Shown here one piece after another: positions 11,430 through 23,990 of a stretch of 64,000 nucleotides of DNA. Source of the DNA: Ligustrum vulgare. Lineage: Eukaryota > Streptophyta > Magnoliopsida > Lamiales > Oleaceae. The position numbers and the translations under genes were made by a program. The stretch is taken from the NCBI GenBank assembly GCA_963555705.1, contig OY743170.1:12067096-12131095 (forward strand), read 5' to 3'. Below the pieces are notes generated by a model. It was not told the DNA's origin. It did no database searches and saw nothing but the letters and a program-made list of their open reading frames with translations. Numbering within the stretch: the stretch's first letter is position 1; every line of letters begins with the position of its first letter.

Positions 11430-11764
11430 TAAAATGCGCCAAAATGCACCGTCTAGACGTAGTGTACAGCCAAAATGTGTTGAATAAGTGGTATACGTGT
11501 AAAAATGTTGTCAATCTTTTTTGTTGACCGTCTAGGTGCGCCTAATCCCTTTTTTATTAAGGTAAATTTTTTTTTTTTTTTAATGATATAGTAAAAAGTC
11601 TATTTTGATATAAAAATATATTTAATGTCTTAAAATAATTAAAATATTATTAAAAATACAAAATACATTATGACGCTTATTCTTTGCATTGACACTCCTA
11701 AACTTGTGATTCTTGATTCTCAACCTTGACGCCTCGTAACGCATTACGCCTTTTAAAACATTGT
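11430..11764. mobile_element. Probable short MITE with GTTYTAAAA termini
   Basis: The left part GTTCTAAAATGCGCC at about 11429 and the right part ending GCCTTTTAAAAC at about 11760 are imperfect inverted repeats. They enclose about 330 bp with GTCTAGACG and GTCTAGGTGCGCC words. I found no convincing target duplication, so the class and exact ends are uncertain. Confidence 0.4.
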
Positions 11765-12006
11765 AACATAACACATTTCCCCACATTACTTTTTAAACAC
11801 AAATATTTTTTCAAACCACTTTTCAACTATAAAAAAAATTTAGCCTCATGAATTTTGGAAAAATTACATGAAACCCTAGATTCTAAATTCAAATTTTAAA
11901 AATAAGATGATGAAGTTTTACTTTTTAAAAACTAGGTGCTAATTACCCAATTAATATATTAATTAAATGTTTATTCTTAAAATTAAAACCAAACAACCAA
12001 TAACAA

Positions 12007-12041
<35 letters not shown>

Positions 12042-12451
12042 AAGCTCTTAAGCGGAAGACTCTCTCTCTCTTTCTTCACACCATCTCAGCATGGCGGCAG
12101 TGCACCGCTCCTCTAGAGGTGACACGGAGACGATGGTCTCCATTGCTACCACGTAGAGAAGACAGCCACATTGTCTTCTCGCTGCCTTCTCAATTTCAGA
12201 TTGCCTTCGAGGCATGGTTCCTCTATTTCCCCCATTCTGATCGAAGTAGTAGACGACAGAGGAGGAGGTGGCCCATTCGTGTTCAGCTCCGTCAGTAGGT
12301 GGCGCAGAGGTTGCGGTCTCCTTTAGTCCGTCGCATAGTGTTGGCGCCCTTCATCGATCAAGAGTAGCACACAACACTACTGCTTCATTACAGCCACCAG
12401 CCGTAGCGAGCATTTCTAATTGATTTTGGGTTCAATTGGCTCGATTTTAGT
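11765..12451. other. Intergenic, with (CT)n microsatellite at 12008-12037
   Basis: AT-rich to 12000, then a CT dinucleotide run, then about 400 bp of balanced composition. The open frame 12038-12298 has no recognisable domain. The composition resembles a leader or a decayed exon, but I cannot identify it. Confidence 0.45.
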
Positions 12452-13308
12452 TAGGGGTGGGCAAAAAAATTAGAACCGATATGATCGAACTAAAATCGAA
12501 CCAAAAAAAATTGGAACAGTATGGTTTTCAAAAAATAAAATAGAAAATCAGTTGGTTCACGGTTCGGTTCTTGGTTCCGCCTTTAGAGCTGAAAAATCGA
12601 AATTAGAACCAGGTCTTTGATCCTTGTTTATTTTTTTGATGATTTTAATTGGCTATTCTAAAACTAAAAATCAAAAGAATTTGTAATTTTTTTATAAAGT
12701 GAAAATGATTAAATTCTTTTTATAAAATTTGTTACGTCTCTATCTCATTGTAATCTTTAACTTCACACTTGGACTGAAATTCTTAGTAAATGAAAATAGA
12801 ATGAAACTAACTTATTAATAAGTCAAGTTATAATTGACCATGATGGAGTTAATTAAATATTTAAATAAAAAAACAAAACAATTAATAATAATACATTTAA
12901 AATATAATGATTCATTTCACAAGTTTACCATACAAATTTATTGTATGTCTTCTTACCATGCTCGAAAAACCTTCCTGAACATTTGTTTCTTATTTTGATT
13001 TATGAATATTTTCTATTTCATGGAGAATCCTAGGCTTTCTCCAGGGTGAGGATTTTCAGAATCCTTGTTCTCGGTATATTAGGTAGAAGTTTATTTCATG
13101 TTATTGACTCGCTTCTCGAGGCCTTATACTCCTCGGTAAGGTCCCCGAAAGATAATTATTATTGTAGAATCAAATTAGATCCGAAACTGAATTGTTAGGT
13201 TCTTGCGATTCAATGGAACCGAATGGTTCCATTTTACAAGAACCGAAAAATATGATTCGGTTCCGGTTCTTTAGATACCCGAACCGAACCACCCGATGCC
13301 CACCCCCA
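12452..13308. mobile_element. hAT-superfamily MITE (857 bp, TSD ATTTTAGT)
   Basis: Termini are TAGGGGTGGGCA (12452-12463) and TGCCCACCCCCA (13297-13308), 12-bp inverted repeats with one mismatch. They are flanked by a perfect 8-bp duplication, ATTTTAGT, at 12444-12451 and 13309-13316. Subterminal regions are full of GAACC/GGTTC words in both orientations, probably transposase-binding sites. An 8-bp duplication and YAGGGGTGGNCA-type ends fit hAT. There is no coding sequence, so it must rely on transposase from elsewhere. The element at 37281-38327 has similar GGTTC-rich ends. Confidence 0.9.
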
Positions 13309-13316
13309 ATTTTAGT

Positions 13317-13469
13317 GCATGTTTTATAGTGCGGATATGTGGGCGGGTGTTGTAATGGTTAGATCTGCACAAGATGATGGTGCGATGCTAGGCTTTGGAG
13401 TGGTGTTTGTGGTGCGATCTGGTGTTGGTGCATTGTTGTCGGAGGTTAGGATTGGCTGACTGCAACGAT

Positions 13470-13506
<37 letters not shown>

Positions 13507-14405
13507 GGTTGCTGGAGGTGGTGGGGGTAGGAAGATGTTGTGGGTGGCGTAAAGGAGTTGGTGGGGAGTATGGTGGCAGGCACCCTGTTGGTTGTGGTGG
13601 TGTTGCTTCAAGGTGGTGGTGGTTTTTGCCGCCGCCGGTGGGAGGAAGTTTGGACCTGTCTTTATTTCCACCGTGATCTGTATTTTTTGGTGCAAAGTGG
13701 GTGACGGCGGTGAGGTGGAGGTGACTAGTTGTTGGGCGACGATGACGGTGAGGGGTTGGAGTTGAGGTTGGGGTAGGATTTGGGTGGGAAGTGGAAGTGG
13801 GTGGGGTGGGAACAGGAATAGTAATTATGACCAATAATAAGTAATTGTGACCAATTATTAGGTAATTGTAACCAAAATTTCGACTAAATGTAACTTTGTT
13901 CGACTTTTGATGAGGACGAAATGTGACCAATTATTAGGTAATTGTGACAAAAAATAGTGATTAATCGCGATCAATAGCAAATAAATAAGTTGTGATTAAT
14001 AAATAAATAATGTGACTAATTATTAGGTGATTGTGACCAAAATATTAACTAATTGTGTGTCTAGTGACAAGTACGGGGTGTGATTAGCTTACTAGTTAAT
14101 TGTGACCAAAATATTGACTAAGTGTGACTTTGTGGAACCTGAAATGAGTACGGAATGTGGCCGTTTGATTTTAATTTTAAAATGTACTTGTTAACTATGA
14201 CTGTGTGATCGAATTGTGAGTTTGTGCGAGTGACTATGACCTTGTGTGACTCAAACTGTGACCTTGTGTGACTAAGCTGCGACTTTGTTGGTGGGGTGGG
14301 GTGGGCTTGGATAGGGTAAGGTTGGGGTGAAATTTACGACTAAATTTGTAATTGTGACTGAACTGTGACTTTGTTTGACCAAGTTTAACTTTGTGGGGGT
14401 GGGTG
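13317..14405. repeat. G/T-rich repeat, copy B, left part (with (CT)n at 13472-13505)
   Basis: After a CT dinucleotide run comes GGTGGGGT-type sequence, then diverged tandem copies of words such as AATTGTGACCAA, TTATTAGGTAATTGTGAC and GTGACTTTGTG (13830-14400). The same words resume at 23312, immediately after the CACTA element, so this is the left half of one repeat split by that insertion. The proline- and histidine-rich open frames on the minus strand come from the repeat composition. Confidence 0.65.
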
Positions 14406-14424
14406 CACTACAACAAAGTTTACT

Positions 14425-14735
14425 TTTTACGGCGTGCAATGCATGCCGTAAAAAGCAATGCCGTAAAAAGTGGCATATTTTTTACGGCGTGCAATGCATG
14501 CCGCGAAAGCATGCCGTAAATAACATTTCACGGCTTGCATCTGCACGTCGTAAAATGCATATTTTACGGCATGCGATATGCATGCCGTAATAAACCCAGA
14601 CGGCGTGCTATGTACACGCCGTAAATAACATTTCACGGCTTGCACCCGCACGCCATAAAAAGTAGGTAGATTTTACGGCATGCTTCTGCATGCCGTAAAA
14701 TACATTGTTAATGGCATTCAATACCCGCCGTAAGT
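14425..14735. repeat. CACTA subterminal inverted-motif array, left
   Basis: At least six units alternate ACGGCGTGC or ACGGCATGC with GCATGCCGTAA or GCACGCCGTAA, separated by a few to 40 bases. Many pairs form near-perfect short palindromes. In En/Spm the subterminal repeats are binding sites for the small DNA-binding protein TNPA; the same role is inferred here. Confidence 0.85.
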
Positions 14736-15192
14736 GTACATTTTATTTTTTTAATAATTATTTATTTCATTATAATCAACCTATAATAATTACAAAGCAA
14801 AACAAAATTATAATAAATTTGAAACCAATCATGCAACAAAAATATGATATTAATCCATATGTAAAGTTTTACATGGATTTGATAGCAACATATCAAAGTA
14901 TAGAATTTGTTTCTAAAAAATTGATTAAAATGTATCAAAATAGTCAATCCATATCGAAGTTTTTACTTCCTAAAACTATAATTCAGCTATCCCCAAAATA
15001 ATCAACTCCCTGCATATCACAAAAATAACAAGATGTAAGTAATAAACTTAGAACAACATACAAATCATAAGTACGTCAAAAAATATACTCTACTATTTGT
15101 TTCCATTTGCACAAATGAGAAATGAAATAGCATGAAAATGGAAATAAAATAAAAATAGAAATAAAGATTACCTTTGTTGTGATTACATCTAA

Positions 15193-16998
15193 TCAATCCA
15201 CTTCGATGTACCTAATTGGCCATGCAATTGTACTTCCTAATGCATCTTCAAGAAGAAAAAGCTCACGAGTAGGACGATATAAGATAACATTATCAATCAC
15301 TTCAGTAACCCAAACTCTCCAACATTCATTACCAAGTGGTACATGATGCACTAGATCACTTGAATTTGTTGATGCAACTTCAGCTTTCCCAAACCAAGAC
15401 ATCAATTTGCACTTCTTATTCTTAAGATTATTTATATCATTCAAACTTGTTTCTCTAGGCTGTAAATTCATATTCAATTGTAAAAAATTTTATTTTAAGA
15501 ATATAGATGTATATGTAAAATAGAAGAATATTAACAAATTAAAATTTTCACTTACAATATCCTCTTGTTCAACACTTTTACCCTTCCCTTGAAACAAAGC
15601 TTTTAATTCTTTAACTTCATCTCTCAACTCTTGGACTTGAGTTTGTAAATTGTGATTGTGCACCAAAGTATTCAACTTTGAAGGATTCGCACCGAAGCCA
15701 AGACCTCTTACCCGTCCCCGATGTTCTGGACCAAGTACTCTTGCAACACCATCGTCTTTGAGATAATGTTTATTTGGTGAGGTAACCACTTCTGAATATG
15801 CTTTTATCTTTTGCTAATATCATAAAATTCAGTAATGAGTTAAAGTTATATAAATACAAACTTTAAATAACAAAAAAATAACAAAAGCAACATTATTACC
15901 AATGTTTCCCCAGCTAATTCATTTATTGGTTCCCCATTTTTTCGTGTACGTCCTCGTATATAAACAAGGTCTCTCGTAACGGAATCAGGGTCTTCACTTT
16001 CTATGCGCTGCAATTTTTCATATATGCCATAATTTGAAAACGTGTAGAAATTTTCAAGCAAATTTAACTTATAAGGATGAAAATTTTTCCAATTCAGCTT
16101 CCAAATCCCTTTCTACTTGTTGTATGCATCATTGTTTGGCTAGCCCTCATTCTTTTGAATCTTTCATTCTTTCCCTGCAAAAATCTTTAAGTTCTGTATA
16201 AGCAAAACTTTATATATGAATATAGACTTGTTGGGAAAACTTTGGGTCTCTAAATAAAAGTTTGCATAATTCAAGTTAAGACCAATTAATAGCTTACTCT
16301 GTATGATTGAGAACTGCGTTCTTTAACAAATGCTTGCCATTCTTCCATTGAATCAACATTATCTGGCTTAAGGAGAGCTGCAGCTCGTATCATGCCAATT
16401 TCTCTGCCTGTGTTACTAATTGTTTTAAGAATATTAGATCGATGATCTCGCCAATTCTTTCCCAATTTTTGCATAACATATTTTCTATTACAAGAGTCAA
16501 CTTCAAACTTTTGCTGCATCAAAGTACACAAGATTAGCAGTATTATATAATATAAATTATATATGTGACTTGAAGTTTTTATCACCTGAACATGCTCCCA
16601 TATGTCATCAAGAAAACTTTCATTGATATCTTTCCAATTTTTCCATGTGATTGGTATAGCTCTCTAGCCGTAGTTCCAAGAAATGACGATAACTTATTTG
16701 AACCCTTACAAATTGGCTACCCTCTTTCATTAAACTCTACTGGTAACTTCTCTAATTTTCCCTTGTTGAGATAATTTAGTTTTGCTCTACCCCTCCCCTT
16801 CTTTCCCTTTTCAGTAGTATTAGCATTGTTAGGTAAGACTTCTACATGTTGCAAGTCTTTTTCTTGTATGTTTGGAATTGTATTTGAACTTCCCTCTAAT
16901 ATCCTTATGCCATCATTTCCTTCTCTAGTAGCAGCAACGATTGAAGCTTTTTTAGCTCATTTTCATTTCTTATAACCTTGATTAGATGACTATATAAA
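15193..16998 (-). pseudogene. Transposase_24-like (Ptta/En/Spm) protein gene of the CACTA element
   Basis: Minus-strand exons can be followed from 16998 to 15193. They are: 16998-about 16587 (basic, GKKGRGRAKLNYLNKGK, then IPITWKNWKDINESFLDDIW); about 16515-16293 (KFEVDSCNRKYVMQKLGKNWRDHRS...EEWQAFVKERS); about 16183-15903 (FKRMRASQTMMHTTSRKGF, later DLVYIRGRTRKNGEPINELA); about 15811-15558 (VLGPEHRGRVRGLGFGANPS plus a coiled coil ELRDEVKELKALF); and about 15470-15193 (ending ...IRYIEVD). This order is typical of the plant Transposase_24 family. Frameshifts near 16650 and 16090 and in-frame stops near 16970 and 16735 break it. It may be spliced to the upstream TNP2 transcript, as in En/Spm. 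DNA-binding function is inferred. Confidence 0.75.
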
Positions 16999-17076
16999 AA
17001 AAAATAAGAAAACACATTATTTTACTTATATTTAACATATTAACATTATAAGCCCTCAACAACTTGGAAACTTACT

Positions 17077-20000
17077 TCACCGGGATATGTCATATTATGT
17101 CCACTCATATCAACATCAACATCCACAATCTTTCAACTTTCATCATTTGCATCTGTAAAAAATAATGAATTTAGAAACATAAAATCATTATAATATGATA
17201 TGAATAAATAAAAATTAAAACAAAGTGAGACAGAATCTTAAATCTATATAATTACCATATTCAATATCAATGCCCTCACAATCATGTCTTACATAACCTT
17301 CATCTTCAATATTTATATCAAATCTTAATGTATCTGTTGTGTATGGATATAAGTCTCCTCGTCAAAATTTTCTAACTCATGAAATCCTCTAGGAGGTGCC
17401 TTTAGCACAACATACCAGTCAGATGTATCACTCTCTCTAGAATAAAAAACTTGTTTTGCTTGTGATGCTAAAATAAATGGATCTCTTTCAAACTGATGAT
17501 GTCCTCTATGAAGATTTACCGATGTAAATCCTTCTTCAATTTTGACTCCACTATCTATATTCGCCCAATCACAATGAAACAGTGGAACTTTAAAACTATG
17601 ATAGTCTACTAAAATTATGTCCTTTATAACCCCGTAATAAGAAATTTTACCAACTACATGACTTGTATCCTTGACACTGGACCGACAAATAGTTTGTGGT
17701 TCAATAGAAACACCACTGTTTTGTGTAGTTCTGCTAACATCGATTGTATGAAATCGATGTCCATTGATAACATAACCGGAATATGATATCACTTCATTTC
17801 TAGGTCGACGTGCAAACCACTTCAATGTACTTGACATGTTACTATTGTCTTGTTTGCCTATTTTCGCAAACCAAGAAGTAAAAGTCTCCATATGTCTCAT
17901 TTGTAATAATGTTTCATTCTTGGCAGTACGGCTATTTGAACTCTTAATCTCTTCTTTATGCATCCTAAATGAAAATAAAATATATAAATAATAAGACAAA
18001 TTTATGAGAGAATATGAATCATTATTAAACTAATAAATGAATTAACTTCATTACGTTATATATGGTTCAACTTCAGCGCTGTTAAATAGAACATAACGAT
18101 GAGCGACCTCTAACATTTCTTGACTCAAAGTCTTTGATATTCCTTTAGAAATTGCACGACCATCAATAATTGTTTCATTCCCGAAATCTTCATTTCGAGT
18201 ATGTCGAATACCTACTTCAACAGTTTGTTTCAGGTAGCCACTACAAAAATGCATACATTCATCTGCTAAATAACGCTCTGCTATGCAACCCTCAGGTCTT
18301 GAACGATTTCTAACATATCCCTTAAGTGTCTTCATAAACCTAATTCACAACATAATATGCATGGAATACCTAATTAATTAGAAGAAGAAATGTTGAATAA
18401 GTTCAAAAGTATAATAGTAAGTTACCTCTCAAACGGATACATCCAACGATATTGTACAGGTCCACCAATGCGAACCTCACGTCCAAGGTGGATGGTTAAA
18501 TGAATCATTATATCAAAAAAAGATGGAGGGAAATACCTTTCTAGCATACACAAAGTCACTGCAACGTTCTCTTCCAACTTTTCTAATTTATTTTTATCAA
18601 CGACTCTTTGACATATTTCGTTGAAAAATGTACATAACCGAAAAATTGCATTTCTTGGTCCTCTAGGTAAAAGTCCTCTTAATGCAACTGATAGCAATTG
18701 TTGTATGAGCACATGGAAATCATGAGACTTTAAGTTTAAAATCTTATTATCTGCTAATGAGACACACTTTGAAATGTTAGAGCTGTAACCATCAGGTAAT
18801 CTTAAATCAAACAGTCTTTTGCAAAATAATTCTTTCTCTTTTTTGGATAACATGTATGATGCTGCAGGTAGGTAATATTTATTTCCTTTTAACTCTGGAT
18901 GAAGATCCTTTCTAATACCCATATTGAGCAAATCCTTACGAGAATTTAGCCCATCTTTTGATTTTCCCTTTACATTCAAAATAGTTCCAAGAAGGCTCTC
19001 GCAAACATTCTTCTCAATGTGCATTATGTCTAAATTATGACGCAGAAGTAGTGTCTGAAAAGTAAGAGTATAAATTTAGAAAAAAATTGAGCAAAAAAAT
19101 ACCTAATCTAAAACAATTTAAAATGACTAACCTCCCAATATGGTAACTCAAAGAATATTGATTTTTTTTTCCATGGCCAATCAGAATCTGATTTTTTCTT
19201 CTTTCTTTTCTTTCCTGTTTTTCCCCAATTATTACTAATATTCTTCATTGAAGACATCAATTCTTGACCAGTTAAAATTTTAGGACTCGACCTATGCTCC
19301 TTATTTCCATCAAACCAAGCTTCTTTCGACCGATAAGGATGATTATATGCAAGAAACCTTCTATGACCCATGTATGCAAACTTTTGACTATATGTCAACC
19401 ATTTCGCACAGGTGAACAAACCACATACCGGACATGCTGCTTCGCCTTTTGTAGGATATCCTGATAAGTTTCCATAAGCCGGAAAATCATCAATTGTCCA
19501 CATCAATACAGCCTTCAAATTGAAGGAGGACTTTGTAAATCCATCATACACTTCAACACCAATATTCCACATCTCCTTTAAATCTTCTATTAGTGGTTCT
19601 AGATACACATCTATATCATTCCTAGGTTGTTTTGGACCTGGGATTAACAAAGTCAACAACAGATTTTCTTTAGACATGCATATCCAAGGAGGGATATTAT
19701 ATATAACTAATATCACTGGCCAACAACTATACCTAGAACTCAGGTCCCCAAAGGGATTAAATCCATCAGATGAAAGACCAAGCCTAAGATTTCGTGGTTC
19801 AGATGCAAAAGAAGGCCACTTTTGATCAATTCTCTCCTAAGCTAATGAATCAACTGGATGACGTATTTTTCCATCTTGACTTTTGTGATTTAAGTGCCAT
19901 ATTAATTGTTCTGCCTTATCAGGGGACCTAAATATTCTTCTAAATCGTGGTATGATTGGAAAATATCGCAAGACCTTTGCAGGTATCCTTTTTAGAATCT

Positions 20001-20655
20001 TCTTAGTTCGTTCATTAACTTTCCACCGAGAAGATCCACATTTTGGACATGTCTCTAAATTCTCTAGATCCTTTCTAAACAAACAGCAATCATTTACGCA
20101 TGCATGTATCTTCTCATATCCTAGATCAAAGGTGTTCAATAATTTTTTCGTTGAATTACAAGAATCAGGAAGGGTGTTCCCATGCGGTAGCATGTCTCGA
20201 ATAATATCAAGAAGTTCATTGAAACCGTTGTCAGATATGCCATGTGTAGCTTTAAGCTTGTATAAGACAACGGTTGCAGATATCCTTGTGTACTTTGTAC
20301 AACCAGGATATAAAGGAATCTCAACGCCCTCATATGTATTTGAAAAGTCTTTCTCTCTATCTTCATTCTCAGGTTCTATAATGTTTTTTTCATGAAGAAA
20401 TGCATCTCTATACATCCTATATGTCTCTAGATTTTCTACATCTTGTGGAGCCAATGATCCACTCGCTTTTTCCCCATGAAACACCCAAGTGGTATATATA
20501 GGATCCATCCCATGAATGATCAAATGCTCATACATTGTATCAAAATGTTGGTGGAATAGGTTTTTGCAACATTTGCAAGGGCATATGACCTTTTCTGGAT
20601 TCCCCGCATCTGCTTGGACCATATTTGCAAACATTCTTGCACCATATTATATGCC
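17077..20655 (-). pseudogene. TNP2-like CACTA transposase gene (stop and frameshift)
   Basis: Minus-strand exons: about 20655-19132, 19054-18426, 18339-18055, 17964-about 17257, and a short one ending about 17077. The first has a zinc-finger Transpos_assoc segment (VICPCKCCKN) and the TNP2 core (CPKCGSSRW, SYPEP-type region, GPKQPRNDIDVYLEPLIEDL, GEAACPVCGLFTC). The second starts at LRHNLDIMHIEKNVCESLLG and includes DFHVLIQQLL and GGPVQYRWMYPFER (DUF4218). The fourth carries DUF4216 (YYGVIKDIILVDY, PLFHCDW, FILASQAKQVFY). Splice sites are canonical. A TAG at 19837-19839 replaces the usual Trp (DSLA*ERIDQKWP), and a frameshift lies near 17345. The enzyme would cut and rejoin CACTA ends. The start codon is uncertain. 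Confidence 0.9.
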
Positions 20656-20659
20656 TCAG

Positions 20660-21752
20660 AAACTCTATAATAAAACACTAAATAAATCATCAAAACAACG
20701 TTTATGAACATTTTTTTTATTTATAAATTTAAGGGATGTAATATAACCTTGATAGGTGTACCCAATCTTTGTCCATGATGATATACTAGCAATATTAAGA
20801 TATAGCCTGTTACAACACTAAAAAAATAATGTCACAAAAGATTATATTTGTACATCATAACCATTGCTAAGATATAAGAACTATAGGAAAATAGAAAAGT
20901 TCATTCCTCAATTTATTAATTGAGAACTTCAAATTTTCGAAATTATAACTATATATAAGCTTTACCATGCTCCAAAACCATGAGTGATGCATAAAATTCC
21001 TACCATGCAATGGACGGTACAACACCATAGAATTAGAAATAAAAAGAAGCTAATAAAACTCGGCTAAGTCCTCAAATGCCAATGAGTCCTTAGCAAGATC
21101 TCAAGCTTCAATCCCTCCAATTAATTATTAATTTTTTGTTCTCTTACATTTATAATTATTTTCTGTTCAAATTATATGATTTGAGAACCTATTACATCTC
21201 CAAATATATGCACATTGCTTATATATGATACATATCTTTTAGTCGGACTCAACAAAATTCTACCTTTCTAAGCTCTTATGATATGAATTGATACATTAAC
21301 ATGACTAGACTAGCTAGCATGAAAATGGAACTTCTAATCAATATTTTTTGAGCTAGAGAAAATATATTAATTGAAATATTAATTCAGTGTTCGTTTGGTA
21401 TTTTATTTATTTCTCAAAAAATATCTCCTAAGCAAGTCTTATTTACGCTCCAAGTTGGGACTGACAGGAAGCATCATTTTTCATATTTGAATTTTGACAT
21501 CCCTTTTTTCCTCTCTTTTAATTTTAGTATATCTCTATCAAGTAAACCCATTGGAAAGACAATTGACTGGCAGTCAACCTTGATATTTTTATTAAAGGAT
21601 TACCTATTATGCTAGATATAATTTGCTTTCCTACACCATTAAATATAAATTCAGTATTCAGAACTATTCCTAGTTCGGATTTTCTAGTTTCTTAATAGTT
21701 GAAAACAATTTTTTAACGTTTCATTTCTCATGTTCAAATAAACAAAGAAAAA

Positions 21753-21819
<67 letters not shown>

Positions 21820-22689
21820 CTTGTTTAAATCAAAGAATAACGAAAAGTGGAGAGCTATTTTATTGAGCTTAAATGAAAATGAGATACAAAAGAGTATTTA
21901 AAGAAGAGGAAAAAAATAGCACCAATCACAGGTTGACAACAAAGCAAGCTAAAATAACAAACCAACTGTTTGTTATTTAACTAAAGCGCAAAAGGGAAAA
22001 AGGAAGTGAAAATGCGACTTTGGTCTTCACATTCAATCCGGATTCAATCCCATTCAATCCACATTCAATCCCCATTCAATCCATATATATCCTAGACTTT
22101 ATAATTGGTTGGTGGTCATGTGTTCGAATCTCAAACTAGCTCAAATGCTCAATAATTCTTCAAACCTGATCTTATTTTCCACCTTGCAACAACAATAAAT
22201 AGCATCATATAACACCATCCTTCAAGCATTCCTTCAAATTCAGTACTCATGGCTCTTAAGATTTCTTCTCTCGTCTCATACATATTTCTTCTTTTCCATG
22301 TACTTTTTGTTTCTTGAAATTAATCTAACCAATAAGTGGTATTAAACATATATATTCATGTTTGGTGATTGGAACAAAGTTTATAATTAAGCAACGGCTT
22401 CTCAAAGATTACAACTGGGACAGATGTTGCTTACTTAACATCAGCTACCCAAGTGGTTGAACCAGTCTGGAATGAGAAGGGTCCCGAGATAGTTTGTTCT
22501 TCTTTAAAGGAATTCTGTTTAACTGCCCAATTTCTGGTTTGTTCGACATCCAAAGGCTAAAAAGAGCAACCCCACAAGCAGAGAAACCATTGAGAGGGTT
22601 AGAGCCATGGCAAGCTTTAGTCCCCTATGCTTCTAAAATTTTCTTTCAAAAAATACGAAATTGTGACTAAGCAAAATCACATTTTTAGA

Positions 22690-22720
<31 letters not shown>

Positions 22721-23120
22721 CCAAATCACATTAACATTCTTCAAAATAAAAAAATAAAAAAGAAAAATTCATGAACGCAAAATCAAAAATAAATCTAAAT
22801 CAAATTCAATATTTAACAATCTAAAAAAAATAAAAAAATCATCAATAGTCTTGACATTCATTAGAACAGGGAACTGACCTCAAGGTTCGAGAAGAAGTTG
22901 CACACTTAATCACTTACCCTCTAATCTCCTCCTCTCATGCACACGCTGGTTGACTATGAAAGACTGAGAAGAAGAAGAAATCTAGGATGTTGAGTCGTGA
23001 TATTGGGAATGGGAAGAAGATGTCGGCAATGGCGTTGTTTTCTTTTCAGAAGGGAGGAGAATGAAGAGAATTGATTCGAAGAAAGAGTCGCGTCCTAATT
23101 TTGCAGTCCGCGGGTTTATT
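20660..23120. other. CACTA 5' non-coding region (AT-rich; (AAT)n, poly-A)
   Basis: This lies upstream of the transposase on its strand. It holds an (AAT)n microsatellite at about 21754-21818, a 29-base poly-A at 22690-22718, and short tandem ATTCAATCC words at 22027-22082. A 30-codon minus-strand frame at 22519-22608 starts [20 protein letters not shown] and looks like a membrane segment. It may be a captured scrap, but nothing supports it as a gene. A leader-like segment lies at about 22860-23100. Confidence 0.5.
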
Positions 23121-23124
23121 ATAT

Positions 23125-23300
23125 TTGGCTTTTTTCGGCGTGCCTATTTGCACGCCGTAAACAATATGTTTTCCACGTTAGCTTTCACGGCTTGCACTTG
23201 CACGCCATATATATTCATTTTTCATTTTTTAACGGCGTGCATCTAAGTATACAGCATGCCTTATATGTACGCCGTAAATGAATGCCGTAAAAAGTCACTT
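23125..23300. repeat. CACTA subterminal inverted-motif array, right
   Basis: Four or five units of CGGCGTGC / GCACGCCGTAAA-type words in both orientations, the counterpart of the left array, end 11 bp before the terminus. Confidence 0.85.
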
Positions 23301-23311
23301 TTGTTGTAGTG

Positions 23312-23990
23312 GTGGGATGAGGATGAGATGAAATTTGCGGTGAGTGGGGTGAAATTTTCCACTAAATTTGTAATTGTTACCGAGCTGTAACTTTGTGTGA
23401 CTTTTTGTGACTTTGCGTGACCAACTGTGACTTTGCGGGTTGGGGGTGATTTGGGTGGTTGGGGATAAATTTGCGATTAAATTTGTAATCGTGACTTTGC
23501 GATCAAATTTGTAATTATGACTTTGTGTGATCAAATGTGACTTTGCGTCGTGAGGTGGGGTGGGTGGTGGTTGGGTGGGATGAAATTTTTGGCTAAAATT
23601 GTAATTTTGACCGAACTGCACTTTATGTGACAACCTTTGATTTGATGGGTGGGATAGGGTGGGGATGGGATGAGGTAGAGTGAAATTTGTGACTAAATTT
23701 GTAATTGTTACCCATATGTGACTTAGTGTGACCAACTGTGACTTGATGGGGGTGGGGTTGTTTGGGTTGGGTTGGGTTGGGTGGGATGGGGTTGGGTGGT
23801 GGTGTGGTGGGTGGGGGTGGATGTCCGATGGTGGACGTTGAAACAAACTTTTAAGTATTTTTAAATTTTTTTTATTTAACATTATATTAATTTTAATTTA
23901 ATATATAGACGATAATTAGTTTTATATTATATATAATATTATATTTATTAATTACCAATTAACACCTGTTTTTTTTTAAAAAAAAATCCT
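23312..23990. repeat. G/T-rich repeat, copy B, right part with AT-rich tail
   Basis: Words such as AAATTTGTAATTGTTACC, GTGACTTTGCG and TGTGACCAACTGTGACTTTG recur every 60-100 bp between GGGTGGGATG runs. From about 23850 it passes into TTAACATTATATTAATTTTAATTTAATATATAG, matching the tail of copy A at 2245-2275. This marks a shared 3' boundary for the family. Confidence 0.65.

Larger units (their letters stand above)
14406..23311 (-). mobile_element. Complete CACTA (En/Spm) transposon, 8.9 kb, TSD GTG
   Basis: The element begins CACTACAACAAAG at 14406 and ends with the complement, CTTTTGTTGTAGTG, at 23311. GTG flanks it on both sides (14403-14405 and 23312-23314), the 3-bp duplication expected of CACTA elements. 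Both ends carry arrays of the inverted motif TTTACGGCGTGC / GCACGCCGTAAA. Inside, on the minus strand, lie a TNP2-type transposase gene and, downstream, a Transposase_24-type gene, the usual En/Spm pair. Both genes carry stops or frameshifts, so it is structurally complete but probably no longer autonomous. It is inserted in the G/T-rich repeat. The strand given is that of its genes. Confidence 0.95.

Noticed and set aside
13388..13930. 180-codon minus-strand open frame
   Set aside because: It spans a CT microsatellite and G/T-rich repeat, with low-complexity residues only.
14427..14651. CRISPR-like spaced repeats
   Set aside because: Units are short, inverted and unevenly spaced within CACTA ends in plant DNA; they are subterminal repeats.
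22100..22150. tRNA or SINE B-box (GTGTTCGAATCTC)
   Set aside because: No cloverleaf or matching A box at the right distance could be found.
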